DNA of 5,389 nucleotides from an uncultured bacterium (lineage in GTDB: Bacteria; Armatimonadota; Zipacnadia; Zipacnadales; Zipacnadaceae): NCBI GenBank assembly GCA_937928475.1, contig CALFVE010000277.1, forward strand, positions 1-5,389, given 5' to 3'. The first letter of the stretch is position 1. Every line of letters starts with the position of its first letter. The notes below the pieces were generated by a model. It searched no databases. It was not told where the DNA came from and was given only the letters and a program-made list of their open reading frames with translations. The position numbers and the translations under genes are program-made. This document shows, one piece after another, positions 1 to 4,782 of the stretch.

Positions 1-1003
1 TGGGGCAGAAGCGGGCGCCTGCCGGCACCGGCTGCTGGCAGGACGGGCAGGTTGCCTGGGCAGCGGCGGCAGGCGGAGGCGCCGGGGGCTGTTGGCTCGC
101 GGCGGCAGGCGGAGCAGCCGGCGGCTGTTGCTGCTCGCCGCCGCGGAAGGCATCGCGCATGGCCTCGATCATCGCTCCGCCCATCGCCACTCCCGCACCC
201 AGACCGGCCCCGACGCCGGCCATGGCGCCCGCTCCGCCACCATCGCCTGCTGCCTGGGGCATGTCCCCGATCGCCTGCGCGGTGCGGTATTGCAGGAAGG
301 TGCGCATATCGCCCACGCCGCGCATCGCCGCGCGCTGGTCAATCATCTGCGCCACTTCCTCCGGCGGCGTGATCGCCGAGATCAGGAAGTCAATCAGTTC
401 CACCCCGTAGCGGGTGAAGTCCTCGGTCAGCCGCGATTTCACCGCCACGCCCAGTTCGTTGTAGTGCTGCCCCAGGTCGAGAATGGTGTCCAGCGTCGTT
501 CCCAGCGTATCGGTGAAGCGGGTCACGATGAAGTTCCGCATCCACTCCTGCACCTGCTCCTGGGTGTAGAGGTGCTCGGTGCCCACCACCATGTTCACGA
601 ATAACTGCGGATCGGACACGCGCATGGTGTAGGCCCCGAAGGACCGCAGTCGCACGAAGTCCAGTTCCTTGTCGCGGAAGAGGATCGGCTCTGGCGTACC
701 CCACTTCATGTCGGTGAACACCCGCATGTTGACGAAATACACTTCCGCCTGGAAGGGCGTGGTGCCGCCGAAGGGGATATTGATGACGCTCTGCAGCAGC
801 GGCAAGTTGAGCGTCGTCAAAGTATGCCGCCCGGTCCCGAACACATCCAGGGCCTGGCCGTCGCGGAAGAAAACGGCCGCCTGGCTTTCCCGCACCACGA
901 GTTGCGCGCCCAGCACTACATTGCCCGGCCCTTGCTCCGGCCACCGATGCACCACTTCCTGCCCGCTTACATCTCGCCACTCGATAACTTGCAGCGCTTC
1001 CAT
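1..1003 (-). CDS. SPFH-domain protein with C-terminal zinc ribbon (YdjI / virion core-like), 3' end cut by window edge
   Basis: Translated by hand from the ATG at 1003; 334 residues are open to the left edge with no stop, so the gene is partial. The protein starts MEALQVIEWRDVSGQEVVHR and has no signal peptide or N-terminal membrane helix. Residues about 25-215 form an SPFH (stomatin/prohibitin-like) domain with hallmarks of the COG4260/YdjI group: VVRESQAAVFFRDG (36-49), FGTGRHTL (55-62), FTDMKWGTPEPILFRD (96-111) and LISAITPPEEV (207-217). A glycine/alanine zipper-like stretch follows (about 255-276), then a Gln/Pro/Ala linker (about 290-316), then a zinc ribbon of which Cys319, Cys322 and Cys333 are visible; the fourth Cys would lie just outside. 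Family members act as membrane-associated oligomeric scaffolds; B. subtilis YdjI works with PspA and YdjGH at the membrane. A strong Shine-Dalgarno fixes the start. It lies 99 nt downstream of, and co-directional with, the 172-residue gene, probably in one operon. The family is confident; the exact role is inferred. Confidence 0.93.
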   Translation of the reverse strand, partial: MEALQVIEWRDVSGQEVVHRWPEQGPGNVVLGAQLVVRESQAAVFFRDGQALDVFGTGRHTLTTLNLPLLQSVINIPFGGTTPFQAEVYFVNMRVFTDMKWGTPEPILFRDKELDFVRLRSFGAYTMRVSDPQLFVNMVVGTEHLYTQEQVQEWMRNFIVTRFTDTLGTTLDTILDLGQHYNELGVAVKSRLTEDFTRYGVELIDFLISAITPPEEVAQMIDQRAAMRGVGDMRTFLQYRTAQAIGDMPQAAGDGGGAGAMAGVGAGLGAGVAMGGAMIEAMRDAFRGGEQQQPPAAPPAAASQQPPAPPPAAAAQATCPSCQQPVPAGARFCP

Positions 1004-1010
1004 GGCTCTG

Positions 1011-1017
1011 CCTCCTT
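1011..1017 (-). promoter_or_regulatory. Shine-Dalgarno of the SPFH gene
   Basis: The minus strand reads AAGGAGG, 7 nt upstream of the ATG at 1003. This perfect anti-16S match at good spacing decides the start of the SPFH gene. Confidence 0.9.
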
Positions 1018-1024
1018 ACGGCCA

Positions 1025-1077
1025 TCTGTAGGGGCGCACCTGCACGTTCCGCCCCCCGTCTCCCCTCTGTAAGGGCG
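1025..1077. repeat. Imperfect 12-nt direct repeat in the gap between the 172-residue gene and the SPFH gene
   Basis: Plus-strand TCTGTAGGGGCG (1025-1036) recurs as TCTGTAAGGGCG (1066-1077), 41 nt apart with one mismatch. Both lie in the 99-nt gap 1004-1102, which is otherwise C-rich on the plus strand (G-rich on the transcribed minus strand) and has no gene. The GTAGGGGCGCACC wording resembles short dispersed palindromic repeats common in some GC-rich environmental bacteria, but no second palindromic arm survives here. It may be a degenerate copy of such a repeat, a protein-binding pair, or chance. I see no intrinsic terminator in the gap, so read-through into the SPFH gene is plausible. Confidence 0.35.
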
Positions 1078-1102
1078 AGAGGTCCCGGCCTTGGCACCCG
1101 CC

Positions 1103-1621
1103 TCACGGTACCAGACTCGCGGTCATCTCTCCTCGGTGATCTACCGCGCTCTGCAGGCGCGCTATCTGCTCGTCCACCGTCGCCATCTTCGCCGTCAGGT
1201 CCTGCTCCGTCGCCGTCCCCAGGTCCTGCACCGCGCCGTCTATGGCCACGATCTGCTCCCGCATCTTCAGATCGTAGGCGTACATGTTGTCCAGTTCGTC
1301 CTCCTTGATCTTGACCGCGTCCCACCAGCCGGTGTAGCCGTAGTCGGCGTAGCGCAGGTTGTCGCGCACCTTGCGCAGCCGCCCGACTAGACGGTCCAAC
1401 GGGTCCAGGTACTCGAGCCTCCCGGCATCGGACCACTGGGCCACGATCTGCTTGGCCCGGGTGAGGATATCATCCAGCAGACCCACCAGGTGCTGACGCA
1501 CCAGTTCATCGGCCTTGCGCCGGAGGCCCAGTTCCCGGTAGCCGGAGAAGCCGGGGATAGCAGCCGCCAGCCGCTGCAGCGACCCTTCGTCGCCGACAAT
1601 GCGCGCGCGCAGGTCAGTCAT
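1103..1621 (-). CDS. Conserved-looking 172-residue helical protein of unknown function, SPFH partner candidate
   Basis: Complete ORF from the ATG at 1621 to a TGA at 1105-1103, with AGGAGG 6 nt upstream. I cannot name a characterised family. The sequence is strongly helical and charged, with no signal peptide, membrane segment or cysteine pair, so it is probably cytoplasmic. Notable segments are IPGFSGYRE (22-30), a long amphipathic region (about 31-90), an aromatic motif YADYGYTGWWDAVKIKEDEL (91-110), and a C-terminal helix (about 107-160) with heptad-like spacing that could form a coiled coil. From memory, similar proteins with PGFSGY and YGYxGWxDAVxxKE motifs accompany SPFH/zinc-ribbon or PspA-like genes in Chloroflexota and related genomes; that is recollection, not a search result. 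The SPFH gene follows 99 nt downstream on the same strand, so the two are likely co-expressed and may form a complex. Coding status is confident; function is unknown. Confidence 0.9.
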   Translation of the reverse strand: MTDLRARIVGDEGSLQRLAAAIPGFSGYRELGLRRKADELVRQHLVGLLDDILTRAKQIVAQWSDAGRLEYLDPLDRLVGRLRKVRDNLRYADYGYTGWWDAVKIKEDELDNMYAYDLKMREQIVAIDGAVQDLGTATEQDLTAKMATVDEQIARLQSAVDHRGEMTASLVP

Positions 1622-1627
1622 AGTTGT

Positions 1628-1633
1628 CCTCCT
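1628..1633 (-). promoter_or_regulatory. Shine-Dalgarno of the 172-residue gene
   Basis: The minus strand reads AGGAGG, 6 nt before the ATG at 1621. Only one base (1634) separates it from the 3' arm of the 12-bp inverted repeat at 1635-1646, so pairing of that arm could affect ribosome access. Confidence 0.85.
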
Positions 1634-1634
1634 C

Positions 1635-1794
1635 GCTAAGTGTCGCTGTCAAACAGTTATTCGCTATCTGAGACCTTTCACCTGCTGAGGAAGGCGGCGA
1701 CCCGCGAGTGCAGAACGCGGCGTGATCGCGTGCCACAGAGTTCGCCGCCCAACACCAGGCCGGGTAGGTGTCACCGTACGCCGCGACACTTAGC
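1635..1794. repeat. Perfect 12-bp inverted repeat spanning the 1622-1839 intergenic region, with a nested 8-bp inverted repeat
   Basis: GCTAAGTGTCGC (1635-1646) is exactly complementary to GCGACACTTAGC (1783-1794), enclosing 136 nt. Inside it, GGCGGCGA (1693-1700) pairs perfectly with TCGCCGCC (1742-1749). Read as minus-strand RNA this is the leader of the 172-residue gene, and the proximal arm ends one base from the Shine-Dalgarno. It could be a structured 5' leader, the ends of a small non-autonomous mobile element (MITE-like), or protein-binding sites. No target-site duplication is obvious and no known riboswitch class is recognised. The inverted repeats are seen directly; function is inferred. 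Confidence 0.55.
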
Positions 1795-1808
1795 CTGCCA
1801 CTTACCCG
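1761..1808. repeat. 10-bp hairpin-forming inverted repeat downstream of the PHP gene
   Basis: CGGGTAGGTG (1761-1770) is complementary to CACTTACCCG (1799-1808) except for one position (a G-U wobble in plus-strand RNA, an A-C mismatch in minus-strand RNA). The 28-nt loop contains the 1783-1794 arm of the larger 12-bp inverted repeat, so the two pairings compete or would form a pseudoknot. It begins 31 nt past the stop codon of the PHP gene. No U-tract follows in minus-strand RNA, so it is not a standard intrinsic terminator, though it could stabilise an mRNA 3' end. Confidence 0.45.
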
Positions 1809-1839
1809 ACCCCCCGCGTGAGAACTGTGCTCGTGTAAC

Positions 1840-4362
1840 TTAGTGACCACGGCACTGACTGAGCCGCTCCTCCAGGTGCCGCCTCGCTTGCGCGTAGATT
1901 GCCTTGATCTGCTGGTGCCGCTCCTCGCTGTAGCGCACCGAGAGCGTGTCCAGGTAAGTCATCCCGCCGTCGAGCAGCGTGAGCATGTAGGTGGCGTCCG
2001 AGGGGCTGAACAGTTCCTCTCCGCCGCACACGACGTACACCGGCGAGGTGTGCGCGCCCAGGTGAATCGGCCAGCAGTGACTCACCTGCAGAGCGCTGGC
2101 GCAGCGCGCCGCGATCCAGGCACTGCCCGTAATCTTCACCTTCTGGTGCAGGCTCAGGCTGTTCGCCCCCGCCGGTCGGCGGCTGTCCGCTACGACCCGG
2201 CCGTTGACCACCACCTCCAGCGCGTGAATCGGCCAGGCGCAGGTAGCCTTCGCCCGGATTTCGACCTCGCCTCCGCCGCGGGGCATCTGGATCTCGCTAC
2301 CGACCACGTGTCCGTCTACGGTCATCTCGATCAACGGCCCGGAGGTGGTAAAGGTCCGCCCGGCTCGCACCGCCTTGCCCCAATTCGCGAAGGTAAACTC
2401 GTCCTGCGGGTCGAGCTGCGCATAGGTGCGCACGCCTCCCACCGGCATCCCCGCGCTCATCTTGTCGGTGCCACCCACCGCCGCCACGCGATACCCGCAG
2501 TTCAGGTAACGATACCATTCCTGGAACTGGAACACATCGAGCGCGCCCTCCTCCGGGTTGGGAAAGAAGCGCAGTTCGGCGCCGTCTAGCAAGCCGCCGC
2601 TGATGTAGACCGGCTCCTCGCAGACCGGGGTTGGAAAATGGGGGCGGATCACTACGCCCTCCCGCTCCTTGCAGGTCTGCGCCCATTCGGAGAGCGCGAC
2701 CACGTCGGGGTCGCCCAGGTAGGCCTCCCCCGGTCCACCCGCGCACATGGGGAACACCGGGTCGCCGCGGGTGCCCAGCATCGAGATATGCCCCAGCAGA
2801 TGATGGCGGTTTTCGGTACCCACCCAGACGATGGTCTCTTCATCCGAGCAGCCGGAGGCCTCCCCGCTGATGTCGGCCACGTTGGTGAAGAGACGCCCCC
2901 ACTGCGAAGCCAGGAGGTTAATGAGGTTGAGGCCCTCCGCTTTGCCCTCCAGGGCTGCCGTCTGCGGGCTGAGGAAGTGCACGTGGGTGTCGGCCGTGAC
3001 CCAGCCCTCCCGCCGCCAGTCAGCCCAGCGGTCAATGGTCAACCTCAGTTCCCGCTGGCCGGGCTTGATCTCCAGCCGCTGGCGCACCGGGCGGTACTCA
3101 AAGCCCTTGTTGAGTTCCACGAACACCTCGCCCACCGGCAACTCGATCTGGAAGGAGCCCGGCACGTAGGCGAAGCCCTGCCGGCCCAGCATGAGGTCGC
3201 CGCCGTAGTCCTCGAACCACTTGTCGTTGATCTCGTCGTGGTGGCCATAGGGAGCCAGATACTCGCCGTGCTTGCCGCGAAAGTGCACGCGGGTGGGCGT
3301 GGGTTTCCCGGTGGTCTTGTCGGTCACCGTCACATGCACCCAGGCGGTGCGCGGGTTGACGATCTCCAGGCGCGCCTTGCCATCGCTGCTCTTCGCTTGG
3401 CCCTTGCGGAAGGCCTCGCCCAGCGGAATCTCGTGCACGGGCTGACCGGGCACAGCCACGGAGAGCACCGCGCCCTCGGCCGCGGTGGCCTCCACCAGGA
3501 ACTCCCGCCCCGGCGCGGGAGCCTCCGGCGGCTCTCCCAGACCTCGCTCCACCGCCTCCAGCCACTCCTCCTCAGTCCATCCTGGCACGGCCATAATCCG
3601 GGTAATCACGCCCATGTCCAGTTCTGCCCGGAGTTCCCCGGGCGTGGTCCTTTCCTTGGCGGGAAGCAGCAAGCGATACAGTTTGCGCGGCAGATGGCGC
3701 AGGGGGTGCCCCGGACCGTTGTACAGAGTGATGCCCAGCACGGCCACCGGCTGCTGGCTTACACCCCGCAGTTCCAGGGAGGCGATGGGCTGTTCCGGCC
3801 GCGGATTCTCCAGGGCATAGACCCAGGTGGCGATCCGGCGACCGTGCGACACAACGCCTGTCTGCAAGGCTCCCCATTGCGGCTGCGTCTCCGCAGTAGC
3901 CTTCTCTGGCATGGCGGCAGGTACCGCCGCAAAGGGCGACATGCCGTAACTGGCGATGAAGGGACTGACCTCGAAGCGCATTCGGATCGGGACGCAGTAT
4001 TCCTCGTCGTCGGCGTAGTGCAGCACGTACTCAGCCAGGGTCTGCCCGCCCGCGCTGTCCTCGCGCGGGTCCGCGCTGGGGTTGCAGAAGTGCAGGAAGC
4101 AAACGTGGGTCGCAGCAGACTTTACCGCCAGGCGCACCGGGTCCAGTCCCTCCACCAGTACTACCAGGCCCTTGCGGGTCAAATCGGTAGGCCCCAGTCG
4201 GAAGGGAATGCCCCAAAACTGCTGGGAGCCACGCGGGAGGTCAGCGCTGACCCGTTCCATCGGTGGAGACCACCCAGGCAGCCCGCCCGAGGCCTTCTCA
4301 CTGAGAAGCGCAGGGGAGTTGTAAGCCGCATTCATGCGAAGCGGTTGGAATCGGGAAGACAC
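1840..4362 (-). CDS. CehA/McbA-type PHP-domain metallohydrolase, 840 residues
   Basis: Complete gene from GTG at 4362 to TAA at 1842-1840. No signal peptide is visible, so it is probably cytoplasmic. Residues about 35-225 look like a beta-sandwich (FWGIPFRLGP 49-58; HFCNPSADPR 91-100; EYVLHYADDEEYCVPI 111-126). Residues about 340-440 form a second beta domain typical of CehA-like proteins. The PHP hydrolase domain covers about 450-690. Likely metal ligands are Asp458, His460 and His462 in TADTHVHF, Glu517, His525 in LLGHISMLG, His575 in VIRPHFPTP, and Asp633 in GTDKMSAGMPVGGVRTY. The usual GSDxH ending is replaced by GTDKM. AGRTFTTSGPLIEMTVDG (667-684) matches the C-terminal part of the fold, followed by a further beta region to about 805 and a charged helical tail. 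CehA and McbA hydrolyse carbamate and amide bonds, but these cover few members and this protein's substrate cannot be read from sequence. The GTG start is chosen over an internal ATG at residue 10 because AAGGAGG lies 8 nt upstream. Confidence 0.93.
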   Translation of the reverse strand: MSSRFQPLRMNAAYNSPALLSEKASGGLPGWSPPMERVSADLPRGSQQFWGIPFRLGPTDLTRKGLVVLVEGLDPVRLAVKSAATHVCFLHFCNPSADPREDSAGGQTLAEYVLHYADDEEYCVPIRMRFEVSPFIASYGMSPFAAVPAAMPEKATAETQPQWGALQTGVVSHGRRIATWVYALENPRPEQPIASLELRGVSQQPVAVLGITLYNGPGHPLRHLPRKLYRLLLPAKERTTPGELRAELDMGVITRIMAVPGWTEEEWLEAVERGLGEPPEAPAPGREFLVEATAAEGAVLSVAVPGQPVHEIPLGEAFRKGQAKSSDGKARLEIVNPRTAWVHVTVTDKTTGKPTPTRVHFRGKHGEYLAPYGHHDEINDKWFEDYGGDLMLGRQGFAYVPGSFQIELPVGEVFVELNKGFEYRPVRQRLEIKPGQRELRLTIDRWADWRREGWVTADTHVHFLSPQTAALEGKAEGLNLINLLASQWGRLFTNVADISGEASGCSDEETIVWVGTENRHHLLGHISMLGTRGDPVFPMCAGGPGEAYLGDPDVVALSEWAQTCKEREGVVIRPHFPTPVCEEPVYISGGLLDGAELRFFPNPEEGALDVFQFQEWYRYLNCGYRVAAVGGTDKMSAGMPVGGVRTYAQLDPQDEFTFANWGKAVRAGRTFTTSGPLIEMTVDGHVVGSEIQMPRGGGEVEIRAKATCAWPIHALEVVVNGRVVADSRRPAGANSLSLHQKVKITGSAWIAARCASALQVSHCWPIHLGAHTSPVYVVCGGEELFSPSDATYMLTLLDGGMTYLDTLSVRYSEERHQQIKAIYAQARRHLEERLSQCRGH

Positions 4363-4370
4363 GGTCGTCG

Positions 4371-4377
4371 CCTCCTT
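4371..4377 (-). promoter_or_regulatory. Shine-Dalgarno deciding the GTG start of the PHP gene
   Basis: The minus strand reads AAGGAGG, 8 nt upstream of the GTG at 4362. The next in-frame ATG, at residue 10, lacks a comparable site, so GTG is preferred. Confidence 0.85.
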
Positions 4378-4699
4378 GCCGAGGGTCTGGATGCGGAAGC
4401 GGCGTTTCTTTCGTCGCTGGCCGCGCTACTCCTTCCCGCCTGGCGCAGGCGGTAAAGGTGGACTTTGCCGAGCTCCGCGCCGCAAAGTTCCTTTGCACAA
4501 AGGGACCGGCTGAAGGCCAGGCGCCGGCTGGTCCAAGACCGGCCCTCTCCACCTCACCTCCAACCCCCTATTCGGAGGAGGAAAAAGTCGGAGAAGATTA
4601 TGAGGCCGTCCGGGCAGAGCGTATCCCGGCGCACGCGCCGCCAACCAGGCCCCTTCGCCGGAACCCGAATTTGGACGCTGCCGGGCCCGGTTGCCGCGG
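4378..4699. other. Non-coding divergent intergenic region between the PHP gene and the zinc-ribbon gene
   Basis: These 322 nt separate two divergently oriented genes. Short open frames exist in several phases, but none has a good ribosome-binding site or recognisable protein sequence. The region contains a cluster of CAAAG/CTTTG half-sites (4453-4502), an 8-bp hairpin (4526-4533 with 4537-4544, loop CAA, one G-U pair in plus-strand RNA) and a short GC palindrome (CGGCGC-AC-GCGCCG, 4627-4640). The promoter of the PHP gene must lie here or overlap the plus-strand promoter just to the right. I could not find a convincing -35/-10 pair for it on the minus strand; a CATAAT at 4602-4597 lacks a good -35. 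Confidence 0.6.
4451..4506. promoter_or_regulatory. Cluster of CAAAG/CTTTG half-sites, candidate operator upstream of the PHP gene
   Basis: Half-sites occur at 4453-4457 (TAAAG), 4463-4467 (CTTTG), 4483-4487 (CAAAG), 4491-4495 (CTTTG) and 4498-4502 (CAAAG). They build three overlapping inverted repeats: GGTAAAG/CTTTGCC with one mismatch, the perfect GCAAAG-TTC-CTTTGC at 4482-4496, and GTTCCTTT/AAAGGGAC with one wobble at 4487-4506. The cluster lies about 90-145 nt upstream of the PHP start codon, a plausible place for a regulator. No known regulator consensus is assigned. Confidence 0.3.
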
Positions 4700-4728
4700 T
4701 TGACACCGCCTGGTGCGTCTGATATAGT
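4700..4728 (+). promoter_or_regulatory. Near-consensus sigma-70-type promoter of the zinc-ribbon gene
   Basis: A perfect -35 TTGACA (4700-4705) and -10 TATAGT (4723-4728) are separated by exactly 17 nt, and TGA immediately before the -10 makes an extended -10. Transcription would start near 4735, giving a 5' leader of roughly 48 nt before the ATG at 4783. In this GC-rich context the match is unlikely by chance and suggests strong housekeeping-sigma transcription. Confidence 0.85.
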
Positions 4729-4771
4729 CGCGCCGAGTCGAGACCAATCCCCGCGGAGAGAGCGGATTTGC

Positions 4772-4777
4772 GAGGTG
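4772..4777 (+). promoter_or_regulatory. Shine-Dalgarno of the zinc-ribbon gene
   Basis: GAGGTG lies 5 nt before the ATG at 4783. A GTG at 4777 is in frame two codons upstream but overlaps this site, so the ATG is preferred. Confidence 0.65.
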
Positions 4778-4782
4778 TGAAC

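Noticed and set aside
92..604. 170-codon plus-strand frame
   Set aside because: It is a shadow of the SPFH gene, with His/Arg-rich composition and no ribosome-binding site of note.
390..1436. 348-codon open frame on the minus strand overlapping the SPFH and 172-residue genes
   Set aside because: It is out of frame with both real genes, is Arg/Gly-rich and spans their intergenic gap. The SPFH reading frame from 1003 gives clear family motifs.
1646..1656. TTGACA-like word on the minus strand just upstream of the 172-residue gene as its -35
   Set aside because: A -10 at normal spacing would fall on the Shine-Dalgarno, leaving no room for transcript start and leader.
1761..1808. Intrinsic terminator of the PHP gene
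   Set aside because: A stem is present but no U-tract follows in minus-strand RNA and the loop is long (28 nt).
2638..4455. 605-codon open frame on the plus strand, antisense to the PHP gene
   Set aside because: Long antisense frames are common in GC-rich genes with biased third positions. Its translation is His/Arg/Pro-rich with no recognisable domain, and the opposite strand has full PHP motifs and a strong ribosome-binding site.
4526..4544. Hairpin GGCTGGTC-CAA-GACCGGCC as a terminator
   Set aside because: No T-tract follows on either strand and no gene ends nearby.
4597..4602. CATAAT on the minus strand as a -10 for the PHP gene
   Set aside because: At 17-nt spacing the -35 would read GATACG, a poor match to TTGACA, and the leader would exceed 230 nt.
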